In this document: one piece after another, positions 47,103-56,525 of the stretch
Layout: each line of letters begins with the position of its first letter
Numbering within the stretch: the first letter of the stretch is position 1
Source of the DNA: Bosea sp. OAE506
GTDB lineage: Bacteria; Pseudomonadota; Alphaproteobacteria; Rhizobiales; Beijerinckiaceae
Assembly: GCF_040546595.1 (NCBI RefSeq)
Contig: NZ_JBEPOB010000001.1
Coordinates: 1,427,001-1,491,000 of the forward strand
Reading direction: 5' to 3'
DNA: 64,000 bases
Notes under the pieces: generated by a model
Told to the model about the DNA's origin: nothing
Database searches by the model: none
What the model saw: only the letters and a program-made list of their open reading frames with translations
Made by a program: the position numbers and the translations under genes

Positions 47103-48149
47103 TCACGCCTTGAAGACCTTGTCCCACCACTCCTTCATCGCGTTGTCGTTCTTGGCGAGGAAGGCGTAGTCGAGGTCGCGGAGCTTCTTCTCCTCCTCGG
47201 GGGTGAAGCCGATGCGCTTCTGCAGGTCGGCCGGGATGGTGAGGCCGGTGACGGTGCCGTTGTAGCCCATATCGGCGGCGAAGGCCTCCTGGGCGGCCTT
47301 CTCCAGCATCGCGTTCATGTATGCGTAGGCGTTGTCCTTGTTGGGCGCGTTCTTCTGGATCACGAAGCCCGAGACATAGGCCGGGATGCCCTCGACCGGG
47401 GCGACCGCCTCGCAGGGGATGCCGGCGTTCTGCCACTGCACGACGCGCGCCTTCCAGATCGCGCTGATGCCGACCTCCTCGTTCTTCATCGCCGCGGCGA
47501 AGGCCTCGTTGGTCGGGTAAACGCGGGCGCCGGCCTTCTTGACCGCCATCAGCACCTCCTTGGCCTTGTCGAGGTCGTTCATCGAGGCGCCGTTGGTCCC
47601 GGCGAGCGACGCGGCGATCATGACCGACTGATACTGGATGTCGATGAAGCCGATCTTGTTGCCGTGCTTGGGGTCGAGCCAATCCTTGAAGCCGGTCGGC
47701 GCGGGGCTGATGATTTTGGGATTGTAGATCACCACGTTGCCGGAATAGATGTGACCGATACCATAGGGGTACTTCATCGACGGCATCAGGTTCTTGGCGT
47801 TGGGAACCTTCGAATAATCGATCGCCTCGACGAGCCCGGCCTCGTTCATCTCGAACATGTTGGCGGCGGACAGGCCCTGGACGTCGACCGTGCCACGCGG
47901 CAGGCGGCGCTCGGCGGCCATCTTGGCGCGGCGCGGCGCATCGCCGGCCTGGTCCTGCACGACCTCGAAGCCCTTGGGCTTGAGGAAGGGATCCTCGACG
48001 TTCTTGGTCAGCAGGCGGGCATAGTCGCCGCCCCAGGTGCCGACGACGACCTTGCCGGCCGCCTGGGCGAGGGCTGGCGTGCCGAGCCCGGAGGCGAGCG
48101 CGACGGCGCCGGCGCCCTTGAGAAGATCGCGTCTGTCGAAAGTGGCCAT
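47103..48149 (-). CDS. ABC importer substrate-binding protein, PotD-type, with Tat-like signal
   Basis: 348 residues. Twin-Arg leader (DRRDLLKGAGAVALASG, cleavage near ALAQA). Bilobed binding protein of the PotD/spermidine-putrescine family (VVGTWGGDYARLL; GISAIWKARVVQWQNAGIPC; EEEKKLRDLDYAFL). Probably exported folded. Ligand may be a polyamine or another amine-containing compound; not decidable here. Confidence 0.9.
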   Translation of the reverse strand: MATFDRRDLLKGAGAVALASGLGTPALAQAAGKVVVGTWGGDYARLLTKNVEDPFLKPKGFEVVQDQAGDAPRRAKMAAERRLPRGTVDVQGLSAANMFEMNEAGLVEAIDYSKVPNAKNLMPSMKYPYGIGHIYSGNVVIYNPKIISPAPTGFKDWLDPKHGNKIGFIDIQYQSVMIAASLAGTNGASMNDLDKAKEVLMAVKKAGARVYPTNEAFAAAMKNEEVGISAIWKARVVQWQNAGIPCEAVAPVEGIPAYVSGFVIQKNAPNKDNAYAYMNAMLEKAAQEAFAADMGYNGTVTGLTIPADLQKRIGFTPEEEKKLRDLDYAFLAKNDNAMKEWWDKVFKA

Positions 48150-48187
48150 GGTGTACTCCCCTGTTGGACGCCCGTCGAAGCCCGAGA

Positions 48188-49246
48188 TCAGGCTTCGCGC
48201 GGATAAACGAGCCCGGCGTCTTCGGCCCAGCCTATCATGATGGTCTCGCCCGGCTTCGGCTCGGCAACGCCGGCCTTGTTCGGGATCTGCAGTAGCATCC
48301 GGTCCGTTCCGGACAGGCTGACGTCGATCTCGAGGATCGCCCCGAGATAGGAGGCGTGCTCGACGCGCGCCTCGAAGCGGTTGTGAAGCCCTTGCGCCTC
48401 GCCGCCGACAGCGATGCGCTCCGGCCGCAGGGCGAGCGTCGCCGCGCCGGTGCCGGTCGCCGCTGCACAGCCGATCGCGACGCCGCCTCTGGTCTGGAAG
48501 CGACCGGGCGCGACGATGTCGCCATCGAGAAAGGCGCTGCGGCCGATGAAGCCGGCGACGAAGCGATCGGCCGGCCGCTCATAGAGCTCGCGCTGGGTGC
48601 CGATCTGGCGGACCTCGCCCTTTTCCATGACGACCAGACGGTCGGCCATGGTCAGCGCCTCTTCCTGGTCGTGGGTGACCATGATCGTGGTCAGGCCGAG
48701 CTTGCGCTGCAGGTCGCGGATCTCGACCCGGACCTCCTGGCGCAGCTTGGCGTCGAGATTGGAAAGCGGCTCGTCGAGCAGCAGGACGTCAGGCTCCATG
48801 GCGAGCGCGCGGGCGAGTGCGACGCGCTGCTGCTGGCCGCCCGAAAGCTGGCGCGGATAGCGCTCGTCGAAGCCGGCGAGCTGCACGAGGCGCAGCGCCT
48901 CGGCGACGCGCGGGGCCCTGTCGGCCGGCGAGATCTTGCGCATCTCCAGCCCGAAGGCGACGTTCTCGGCGACCGTCATGTGCGGGAAGAGCGCATAGCT
49001 CTGGAAGACGAGGCCGCAATTGCGCTTCCAGGGCGGGAGCGCCGTGACATCGCGCTCGCCGATCGCGATCTTGCCGGCGCTGGGGGCGATGAAGCCCGCG
49101 ACCATGCGCAGCGTCGTCGTCTTGCCGCAGCCCGAGGGGCCGAGCAGGACGAGGAACTCGCCATCGGCGATGTCGATGTCGACATTGTTGACGACGGTCA
49201 GGTCGCCATAGGTCTTGCGGAGGTTCTCGATCGAAAGCCGTGCCAT
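48188..49246 (-). CDS. ABC importer ATPase, PotA-type
   Basis: 352 residues. Walker A GPSGCGKTT, Q-loop VFQSYALFPHMTV, signature LSGGQQQRVALARAL, Walker B VLLLDEPLSNLDAKL, switch His VTHDQEEAL, and a C-terminal TOBE regulatory domain (about 280-350). Energises the importer. Four bases after the permease gene at 49251. Confidence 0.95.
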   Translation of the reverse strand: MARLSIENLRKTYGDLTVVNNVDIDIADGEFLVLLGPSGCGKTTTLRMVAGFIAPSAGKIAIGERDVTALPPWKRNCGLVFQSYALFPHMTVAENVAFGLEMRKISPADRAPRVAEALRLVQLAGFDERYPRQLSGGQQQRVALARALAMEPDVLLLDEPLSNLDAKLRQEVRVEIRDLQRKLGLTTIMVTHDQEEALTMADRLVVMEKGEVRQIGTQRELYERPADRFVAGFIGRSAFLDGDIVAPGRFQTRGGVAIGCAAATGTGAATLALRPERIAVGGEAQGLHNRFEARVEHASYLGAILEIDVSLSGTDRMLLQIPNKAGVAEPKPGETIMIGWAEDAGLVYPREA

Positions 49247-49250
49247 CGTC

Positions 49251-50075
49251 TCAGACCACCCGGCTCAGCTTGACGTAACGGTCGGTCACGATCATCGCGA
49301 CGGCGATCAGGACGATCTGGATCAGGGATGCTGCGGCCACGGTCGGATCGATCTTCCATTCGAGATATTGCAGGATGGCGATGGGCAGTGTCGTGCGGCC
49401 GGGGCCGACGAGGAACAGGCTCATCTCCAGATTGCCGAAGGAGGTGACGAAGCCGAAGAGCCCCGCCGCGACGATGCCGGGGCGGATGCTCGGCAGCGTT
49501 ACCCGCCGGAAGGTGGTGAAGGGACCGGCGCCGAGGTTCTGCGCGGCCTCCTCGATCGTGCGGTCGAAGCCGACGAGGCTGGCGGTGACCAGGCGGACCA
49601 CCCAGGGGATGACCACGAGGGTGTGGGCTGCGATCAGGCCTCCGAGCGACCCCATCACCGGCAGGCCCGTGGCGATCTCGGTCTCGATCTGGAAGACGTA
49701 GGTCGCCGTGCCCAGCACGATGCCCGGCATGACCAGCGGCAGCAGCAGCAGCGTGTTGTAGGCCGGGCCGAGGACGATCCGGTGCCGCACCAAGGCGAGG
49801 CTCGCGGGCACGCCAAGCAGCAGGCCGATCAGCGTGGCGGAAACGCCGACCTGAAGGCTGAGCACGAAGCCGTTGATGAAGGGCTGGTTGTTGGCGGCGG
49901 CCGAGAACCATTTCAGCGAATAGCCCTCCGGCGGAAAGGAGGGGATCTCCTGCCGGAAGAAGGCGAGCCAGGTGACGAAGATCAGCGGCAGCAGAATGTA
50001 GAGCAGCGCAACCGCCGCCGCGCCGTTGAGGGCGATGCGGCCCAGGCTCGGGCGGGTGGTGGCGCTCACTGGCAT
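49251..50075 (-). CDS. ABC importer permease, PotC-type
   Basis: 274 residues, six helices, EAA loop (RTIEEAAQNLGAGPFTTF). Second permease of the Pot-type importer. It follows the amidohydrolase gene by about 97 bp. Confidence 0.9.
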   Translation of the reverse strand: MPVSATTRPSLGRIALNGAAAVALLYILLPLIFVTWLAFFRQEIPSFPPEGYSLKWFSAAANNQPFINGFVLSLQVGVSATLIGLLLGVPASLALVRHRIVLGPAYNTLLLLPLVMPGIVLGTATYVFQIETEIATGLPVMGSLGGLIAAHTLVVIPWVVRLVTASLVGFDRTIEEAAQNLGAGPFTTFRRVTLPSIRPGIVAAGLFGFVTSFGNLEMSLFLVGPGRTTLPIAILQYLEWKIDPTVAAASLIQIVLIAVAMIVTDRYVKLSRVV

Positions 50076-50172
50076 TCTCCGGCCAAGCCGGACCGGGCAC
50101 GACCATCCTGGCCGAGGCGAAGCCGCGCGGGTCCGGGATGACGGCGTGTTGTCCTACGCATTCAGACTGCTC

Positions 50173-51408
50173 TCACTGCAGCGTGTTCTTATGGAACGCG
50201 CCGCCCTTCATGATGACCGGCAGCCGCGCGCCCTGGTCCTGCAGGAGGGCCAGGTCTTCGAGCGGGTTGCCGTCAACCAGGATCATATCCGCATAAGCCC
50301 CAGCACGCAGCGTGCCAAGCTTGCCTTCCATGCGCAGCAGCTGGGCTCCGACGGTGGTGGCGGAACGGATGATCTCGATCGGCGAGAGCACCTCGCGGCG
50401 CAGCAGGAACTCGCGAGACTGATCGACCTGGAGCTCGCCGAGCAGGTCCGAGCCATAGGCGACGGGCACGCCGGCGCGCTTGCAGATTTCCAGCGAGCGC
50501 AGGCCGCCGTCGATAACGAGGTCGTTCTTGGCGAGCATGTCGCCATCCATGCCGAATTCCGCGGCGCGCTCCTTCATCGCATAATAGGCGACGAGGTTGG
50601 CGGTGAGGAACATGCCCTTCTCCGCCATCAGTTTCGCCGAGGCGTCGTCGATCAGGTTGCCGTGCTCGATGGCGCGCACGCCGCAATTTGCGGCGCGGGT
50701 GATGGCCTCGGGCGTATAGGCATGGGCACAGACATAACGGCCGAAGGCGGCGGCTTCCTCGACGGCGGTGCGGACCTCGTCGAGGCTGAACTGGAGCGAG
50801 TCGAGCGGGTCGTAAGGCGAGGCGACGCCGCCCGACATCATGATCTTGATGTGGTCGGCGCCGAGCCGCATCTGTTCGCGCACCGATTTGCGCACGGAAG
50901 ACACGCCGTCGGAGACGTTCATCGTATAGGCCATGGCGTTGCAGCAGTTGCAGCGCGAACCGAAATCGGTGCGCCGGCGCGGGTCGCTGTGGCCGCCGGT
51001 CGGGCCGATCGCCTGGCCAGCGATGAAGAGGCGCGGCGCCGCGACATGGCCCTTGTCGACCGCTTCCTTGATACCCCAGTCTGCGCCACCGGTGTCGCGG
51101 ACAGTGGTGAAGCCGCGGTCGATCATGCCCTTCATCAGGCCGATGGCGCGTGCCGTCATCAGCGTCAGCGGCATGCTCTCCAGCGACCGGATCACGACCT
51201 CGGTGAGGAAGACATGGACGTGGCTGTCGATCAGCCCCGGCATCAGCGTGCGACCGCCGCAATCGATGACATCGGCCGTTTTCGAGGTGATCGGCTTGTC
51301 GGAGAGTTCGCGGATCGTTTCGCCCTCGACCAGCAGCTCGTAGCCGGCGCGCACCTCGCCGAAATCGGGCTCGAGGAGGGCGAAGTTCTTGAACAGCAGC
51401 GGCGCCAT
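50173..51408 (-). CDS. Metal-dependent amidohydrolase (imidazolonepropionase/prolidase-like)
   Basis: 411 residues from MAPLLFKNFALLE, with GGAGGAG nine bases upstream (frames to 51417 and 51429 rejected). Amidohydrolase barrel: first metal pair LIDSHVHVFL, bridging Lys in DHIKIMMSGGV, His in CAHAYT and AIEHGN, Asp in AYGSDLL. Cytoplasmic Zn hydrolase, likely acting on an N-acyl or cyclic amide. Directly upstream of the importer genes, so it may process the imported compound. Confidence 0.9.
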   Translation of the reverse strand: MAPLLFKNFALLEPDFGEVRAGYELLVEGETIRELSDKPITSKTADVIDCGGRTLMPGLIDSHVHVFLTEVVIRSLESMPLTLMTARAIGLMKGMIDRGFTTVRDTGGADWGIKEAVDKGHVAAPRLFIAGQAIGPTGGHSDPRRRTDFGSRCNCCNAMAYTMNVSDGVSSVRKSVREQMRLGADHIKIMMSGGVASPYDPLDSLQFSLDEVRTAVEEAAAFGRYVCAHAYTPEAITRAANCGVRAIEHGNLIDDASAKLMAEKGMFLTANLVAYYAMKERAAEFGMDGDMLAKNDLVIDGGLRSLEICKRAGVPVAYGSDLLGELQVDQSREFLLRREVLSPIEIIRSATTVGAQLLRMEGKLGTLRAGAYADMILVDGNPLEDLALLQDQGARLPVIMKGGAFHKNTLQ

Positions 51409-51602
51409 GGCGGGCATCTCCTCCGTCAAGGCCCTGCGATCGCAGGCCCCTATTGCAGCCGCTGATATATTGAGAAGTTTATTCTGCCTTGTCCATCGCC
51501 GCGGGCTTGGCCGGGGGCAGGCCGGGCATGCCCTCAGCCCATGGGCGGCACATCCTCAAGGGGCCTTTCGGTCTCCCGCAGCTCAGCTCGGCTTTTTGTG
51601 CT

Positions 51603-52886
51603 TCAGCTCTTGGCGACGCTGCTCTGGGCCGGCGCGCGATTGCGTACGGGAAGCGAGAGGTCGTCCGCCAGGGCGCGGCTGATCGTCGGCAGCCCGTCCA
51701 GCAGGTTCGGCACGAAGGCCTGCGAGGGCGGCATGCGGCGCGGCAGGGCGTGGAGCGCGCGCGCCATCATCAGCGGGTCGCGCTGCCCCTCGCCGCTCTC
51801 CTGCGGATCGTGCAGCACGTCGATCAGCCGCAGCTGGTCGGCCCGCTCGGCCCGGATCGCCTGTTCGAGGCGCGGCCTGACGCGCGGGACGATCAGCGCC
51901 GGCTTGTCGAAGGAGAGCACCTCGCAGAAGGTGTTGTAGCCGCCCATCGCGACGACGCAGTGGGCCCGGTTCATCAGCAGTTCGAGGCGCGGCTCGAAGC
52001 CGAGACTCTCCAACTTCGGGATGCGGGCGATCCGCTCGGCGAAGTCCTTGCGGCGCTCGCGCGACATGAAGGGGCCGAAGACGATCAGAGAGGGCAGTTC
52101 GATCGTCGGATCAGCCTCATAGGCGGAGATCACCCAGTCGATCACGCCGGCGCCGTCGCCCCCGCCGCCCGGCGTTACCAGGATGAAGGGCCCCTTGGTG
52201 ATGCGGGGATAGCGCGTCGGCGGCATCGGGCTGGGGACGGCCCGCTTGAGATAGCCGGTGTAGCGGATCTTGTGCTCGAAGAGATGCTGGTTCGGCAGGC
52301 CTGCCAGCGGCTGGTAGATGCTCTCCAGGCCATAGACGAAGATGTCGTCATAGATCTGCCCGAGCGCATCGAGTGCCCCACTCTGCCGCCATTCCTCGTG
52401 AAGCTTGGCCGGCTCGTCGAGCACGTCGCGCAGGCCGAGGACGATGCGTGCGCCGCGGCGGCGCAGGATGTCGAGCGCCGGCACCAGCTCGCCGCGCAGG
52501 CCGATCGGCTCCTTGTCGACAATGACGACGTCGGGATCGAAGGAGAGGACGACCTGCTTGATGATGTCGGTCCGCAGCCGGATCGTGTCGTTGAGATCGA
52601 GATTGAGATGATGCGGGCCATAGCGCCCGTCCGTCTGCTTCTCGACGCCGGGGATGCGGACATAGTCGACGCCGTCGCCGAACTGGAAGCTCGAGATCAC
52701 CGAGGAGCCGGAGACGATGATCACTGATATATGAGGATAGCTCGCAACCAGCGAGTTCGCGATCGCGCGGCAGCGGCGGATATGGCCGAGGCCGAAGGTG
52801 TCGTGGCTGTAGATCAGAACCCGCGGCGCATGAGAGCTACGCGGTGTCCGCTCGGCGCCCGAAAGGTCGACGACGTTGAAAGGCAT
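51603..52886 (-). CDS. MurG/GT28-like glycosyltransferase family protein
   Basis: 427 residues. GT-B fold: N-lobe with VLIYSHDTFGLGHIRRCRAI, C-lobe from about 240 (PFILVTPGGGGDGAG) with MGGYNTFCEVLSFDKPALIV, the usual donor-nucleotide site of MurG-like enzymes. Conserved in alphaproteobacteria and of unknown acceptor. Downstream of the lipoprotein gene by 139 bp and likely part of the glycan cluster running from 55290. Confidence 0.8.
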   Translation of the reverse strand: MPFNVVDLSGAERTPRSSHAPRVLIYSHDTFGLGHIRRCRAIANSLVASYPHISVIIVSGSSVISSFQFGDGVDYVRIPGVEKQTDGRYGPHHLNLDLNDTIRLRTDIIKQVVLSFDPDVVIVDKEPIGLRGELVPALDILRRRGARIVLGLRDVLDEPAKLHEEWRQSGALDALGQIYDDIFVYGLESIYQPLAGLPNQHLFEHKIRYTGYLKRAVPSPMPPTRYPRITKGPFILVTPGGGGDGAGVIDWVISAYEADPTIELPSLIVFGPFMSRERRKDFAERIARIPKLESLGFEPRLELLMNRAHCVVAMGGYNTFCEVLSFDKPALIVPRVRPRLEQAIRAERADQLRLIDVLHDPQESGEGQRDPLMMARALHALPRRMPPSQAFVPNLLDGLPTISRALADDLSLPVRNRAPAQSSVAKS

Positions 52887-53024
52887 ATCCGCGTCGCCCC
52901 CCGCAGATAGGTCAGACGACCTCGTGCCGAGGACGAACGCACCTGAGAATACGCAACCCCGCTTATAGCGCGAGGTTGGAACGTCTCCAAGTCCGCAGCC
53001 GGCTGGTCGCCGCCCGAATTGTCC

Positions 53025-53318
53025 TCAAGGGCAGGCATAGCCCTGCCCGTCGGGCAGGCAGCGGTTTCCGTTGGGGAGGACGAGGGCACCGCGGGCGTCG
53101 CGCAGGACGCGCTCGCCATTCGGGAGCAGGAAGCCGCCGGTGGCGTCCATCGGCGCGCGCGTGCCATCGGGCAGGACGACTTCACTGCCGATAATGGCGA
53201 TGCGCTTGGAGGGCGTGCTCTGCGGCATGCCAGCGGGCTGTGGCCTCGGCGAGGTGCTGCAGGCGCCAAGGGCGAGGGCGCCGGAAAGGGCGGCGGCGAC
53301 GGCAATCGATTTTTTCAT
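53025..53318 (-). CDS. Small lipoprotein with repeated LPNG/LPDG motifs
   Basis: 97 residues. Lipobox LGAC (Cys near 20), then a short beta-rich domain with an internal repeat: VVLPDGTRA, FLLPNGERV, LVLPNGNRC and LPDGQGYACP. Its ATG overlaps the deacetylase stop by four bases, so translation is coupled. Envelope location expected. Function unknown. Confidence 0.7.
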   Translation of the reverse strand: MKKSIAVAAALSGALALGACSTSPRPQPAGMPQSTPSKRIAIIGSEVVLPDGTRAPMDATGGFLLPNGERVLRDARGALVLPNGNRCLPDGQGYACP

Positions 53319-54151
53319 GGGCGCTCAACGTTCGGTTGGGGCGATGGTTCCGCGGTCCGGCGGTCGGGCGCCGTCGTGGAGAGGGGGAGCTCAAAGATCT
53401 GTCGGGGATCGCCCGGCAGGACGGCGGGATGGACCAGCGCCGCGGCGAGGAAGGCCTGGAGGAAGGCCCAGGCCGTATCGTCATGATCGCGGTGGTGGAG
53501 CAGCACTCCGAAGGCGATGTCGCGCTCGCCGCCGAGACGGTGCGCGGCGAGCAGGCGGCAGGTCTCCTCGACCAGATCCGCGTGGCGGCGGCCGGTCCGG
53601 CTGGTCCAATCCATGATGTCGAGCTGGGTGTTGGCGAGGCGCGGGCCGCCTTCGGGGCCGAGCCGGTAGCCGCGGAAGCAGGAGAGCCCGGCGAAGCCGA
53701 GCCCCGGCAGCCTTGCGGCATGAGCGGGGTCGATGCGGTTCCAGGGTGGCACGAAGACCGGCAGCGGCGCGGCCTCCAGCACCTCTCCGAGGCGCCGCCA
53801 GGCTGTCGCGATCTCGGCGTCGAGGTCCGGCGCGCTGCGGGAGGGCCCGAACTCCGCCTTCTTCGCGGGCGGCTTCGCGTGGTTGCGATGCCAGGTCCCG
53901 TGCTGGCAGGGCAGCAGAAGCGGCATCCGCCGCAGCGCCTGGCCGAGCGATGGTTCAGCCAGCATGGGGATGACGGCGAGCAGGACGGGCAGCCCGTGCC
54001 GCTCGGCGAGCGCCGACAGCGCGTCGAGAGCCGGGCTGTCGGCGATGGCATCGTCGTCGCGCAACCAGAGACGGATGCGCCCTCCGATGGTGCCCCAGCG
54101 GTCGAGCTCCGCCTGAAGGTCGCCCCAGAGGTCCGAGAGAGGCGTCGTCAC
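53315..54151 (-). CDS. Polysaccharide deacetylase-like protein
   Basis: 278 residues. NodB-like TIM barrel: LWLRDDDAIAD (catalytic and metal Asp), LPCQHGTWHRNH (metal His pair) and FVPPWNRID. No signal peptide, so cytoplasmic. May remove acetyl or similar groups from a glycan precursor. Overlaps the GT4 gene upstream and the lipoprotein gene downstream by four bases each. Confidence 0.8.
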   Translation of the reverse strand: MTTPLSDLWGDLQAELDRWGTIGGRIRLWLRDDDAIADSPALDALSALAERHGLPVLLAVIPMLAEPSLGQALRRMPLLLPCQHGTWHRNHAKPPAKKAEFGPSRSAPDLDAEIATAWRRLGEVLEAAPLPVFVPPWNRIDPAHAARLPGLGFAGLSCFRGYRLGPEGGPRLANTQLDIMDWTSRTGRRHADLVEETCRLLAAHRLGGERDIAFGVLLHHRDHDDTAWAFLQAFLAAALVHPAVLPGDPRQIFELPLSTTAPDRRTAEPSPQPNVERP

Positions 54152-55290
54152 GGCGTGGGCTCCATGGCGGGCCGCGCCCGGCGCGCGGCGCGGTTGGCGA
54201 CGGCGACCGCCAGCCCCCGTGCGAGAATCGCCGCCGCACCAGCGGGGCTGCGTTCTTCCAGGGCGAAGCGGCGGGCGGCTGCGCCCATCGAAGCGCGTCG
54301 CTCTGCCTCGTCGAGCAGCCCTGCGAGGCTGCGAGCGAACGCCGCCTCGTCGCCCTCCGGCACCAGCAGGGCGGTTTCGCCTGCGCGTACCGTGGCCGAG
54401 ACGCCGCCGCTGTCGAAGGCAACGATCGGCAGGCCCACCGCCTGTGCCTCCAGATAGACCAGCCCATAGGCCTCGCGCACGCCCGGCCAGACGAAGAGAT
54501 CGTGGGCCGCCATCTCCGCGACGACCTGGTCATGCGGAATCGCGCCGCGCCAGGCGATGCGCCCTTCGGGAAATCCGGCAAAGGCCGCCTCGACCTCGGC
54601 CCGGCGCCGTCCGTCGCCGATCACGGTGAGCGTCCAGGGCCGGTCGAGGAGAGGCGAGAGCACCCGTGCCAGCACGCGATAGCTGTTCTCCTTGGTGCCC
54701 TCGCGCATCATCGCGACGGTGACGAGCCGGGGTATAGAGGCGTCGGCACCGGCGCGACGCGGCGGCTCTGCTGCGAAGGCGATGAAGGGCGGCAGCTCCA
54801 TCAGCGCGGTGCGATCCGAACGCCAGCGCTCGAGGCCGAGGCGATCGCGCTCGGTGAAATGGAAGTGCAGGTCGGCTGCCGCCAGTCCCTCGCGGACGAG
54901 GCGGGTGTGGGCAGCCCAGTCGCCGCTGGCGCGGCGCTCTGCATCGCTGGCCTCGGCCACGACGTAGGGAATGCCGAGCCGCTGCGTGATGGCGGGGCCG
55001 AGCAGGTCCGGCGCCTTGTAATAGTTGTGATAGGTGAACCAGAGATCGGGGGCGGCACCATCGGCCTGCCATTGCGCGAGCAGTGCCTCAGCGCGCCGGT
55101 CTGCAGCGGCCTGATGGGCCGCAAGCCGCCCGGGTTCGGGCGTCGGCATGAAGTCGCGCGCGCCGATGCCCGGCGTCACGCTATGCCCGAGTCCCTCCAG
55201 CGCCGCGACGAGCTGGCGCGCCATGCGCCGGTCGCCCGAGATGCGACCGTCGTCATAGAGGTTCAGCGGGGTGTGGAAGGCGATACGCAC
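54148..55290 (-). CDS. GT4-family glycosyltransferase
   Basis: 380 residues. GT-B fold with the GT4 donor region: RLVTVAMMREGTKENSYRVL, WRGAIPHDQV, and the EX7E motif GVREAYGLVYLEAQAVGLPI. N-terminal lobe starts MRIAFHTPLNLYDDGRISGD. Adds a sugar from an NDP-donor to an unknown acceptor. First of the GT4-deacetylase-lipoprotein-GT28 run, 32 bp after the ABC permease stop. Confidence 0.9.
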   Translation of the reverse strand: MRIAFHTPLNLYDDGRISGDRRMARQLVAALEGLGHSVTPGIGARDFMPTPEPGRLAAHQAAADRRAEALLAQWQADGAAPDLWFTYHNYYKAPDLLGPAITQRLGIPYVVAEASDAERRASGDWAAHTRLVREGLAAADLHFHFTERDRLGLERWRSDRTALMELPPFIAFAAEPPRRAGADASIPRLVTVAMMREGTKENSYRVLARVLSPLLDRPWTLTVIGDGRRRAEVEAAFAGFPEGRIAWRGAIPHDQVVAEMAAHDLFVWPGVREAYGLVYLEAQAVGLPIVAFDSGGVSATVRAGETALLVPEGDEAAFARSLAGLLDEAERRASMGAAARRFALEERSPAGAAAILARGLAVAVANRAARRARPAMEPTP

Positions 55291-55322
55291 CGGGTTTTAT
55301 TGGTAGGTGGGCCTGGAGCCGT

Positions 55323-56525
55323 TCAGCGATATGGGTCGGCCGCGTCGCGCAGGCCGTCGCCCAGAAAGTTGAAGGCGAGGATGATGAGGATGACAGGGAC
55401 GACCGGATAAAGCAGCCAGGGATACAGCGCCACGACATTGATGTTCTGCGCCTCGTTGAGCATGACGCCCCAGCTCGTGATCGGGGGCCGCAGGCCCAGC
55501 CCCAGGAAGCTCAGCGCGGTTTCGCCGAGGATCGTCTTGGGGATGGTGATCGTCGCCGAGGCGATGAGATGGCTCATGAAGCCCGGGACGAGATGCAGGC
55601 CGATGATGCGGGCGGGCTTCGCCCCCATGAGCTGGGCGGCGACGACGTAGTCCTCCTCGCGCAGCGAGAGCAGCTTCGAGCGCACGGCGCGCGCCAGCCC
55701 GGTCCAGTCCATCAGGCCGAGGATCACCGTAATGCCGAAATAGACCAGCAGCGGGCTCCAGGACGGCGGCATGATCGCCGCCAGCGCCAGCCAGAGCGGG
55801 ATATGCGGCAGCGACTGGACGATCTCGATCAGGCGCTGGACGACGAGATCGACCTTGCCGCCGTAATAGCCGGCGATGCCGCCGATGATGACGCCCAGCA
55901 CGAAGGAGACGAAGACCCCGAGCAGGCCGATCGAGAGCGAGATGCGCCCGCCATAGAGAATGCGGGAGAGCACGTCCCGCCCGAGCCGGTCGGAGCCGAG
56001 CAGGAACAGGGTCCCGCCCTCGGCCGGGCAGACCAGATGCAGATTGCCGGGGATCAGCCCCCAGAAGACATAGTCCTCACCGCGGCAGAAGAAGCGCAAT
56101 GGCTGCGGCCTGCTGCGGTCGACATCGTATTCGCGCTTCAGGTTCTCCATGTTGAGGCGCTGTGTATAGGGATAGACGAAGGGGCCGACGAAGCGCCCCT
56201 CATGGAACAGATGCACCTCCTGGCGCGGCGCGCGGATGAAGTCGGTGTTGCGCGTGGTGTAGTGGTAGGGCGCCAGGAACTCGGCGAAAGCCGCCATCGC
56301 ATAGATCGCCAGGATGACGACGCCGGAGATCAGCGCCAGCTTGTGGCGGCGGAACTTCCACCACATCAGCTGCGATTGCGAGGCGAGATAGACGCGCTCC
56401 TGCTCGGGCGTCATCACCTCGACGGCATTGGGCTCGAACGGCGCGGTCGAGGCCGTATGCGGCAGCGGCGCGCCGTCGGGCGGCAGCGTCTTCGTCGAAG
56501 CGGTTGTCAGGGACGCCGAGCTCAC
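55323..56525 (-). CDS. Peptide/oligosaccharide ABC importer permease, DppC/YejE-type
   Basis: 400 residues from a GTG (SSASLTT) that overlaps the previous permease stop as GTGA; longer frames to 57302 are antisense artefacts of the same frame. Helix at about 55-78, a large periplasmic insertion (about 80-180), then five helices with DRLGRDVLSRILYGGRISL and the permease loop MGAKPARIIGLHLVPGFMSH. Partner of the permease at 56522. Confidence 0.92.
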   Translation of the reverse strand: MSSASLTTASTKTLPPDGAPLPHTASTAPFEPNAVEVMTPEQERVYLASQSQLMWWKFRRHKLALISGVVILAIYAMAAFAEFLAPYHYTTRNTDFIRAPRQEVHLFHEGRFVGPFVYPYTQRLNMENLKREYDVDRSRPQPLRFFCRGEDYVFWGLIPGNLHLVCPAEGGTLFLLGSDRLGRDVLSRILYGGRISLSIGLLGVFVSFVLGVIIGGIAGYYGGKVDLVVQRLIEIVQSLPHIPLWLALAAIMPPSWSPLLVYFGITVILGLMDWTGLARAVRSKLLSLREEDYVVAAQLMGAKPARIIGLHLVPGFMSHLIASATITIPKTILGETALSFLGLGLRPPITSWGVMLNEAQNINVVALYPWLLYPVVPVILIILAFNFLGDGLRDAADPYR

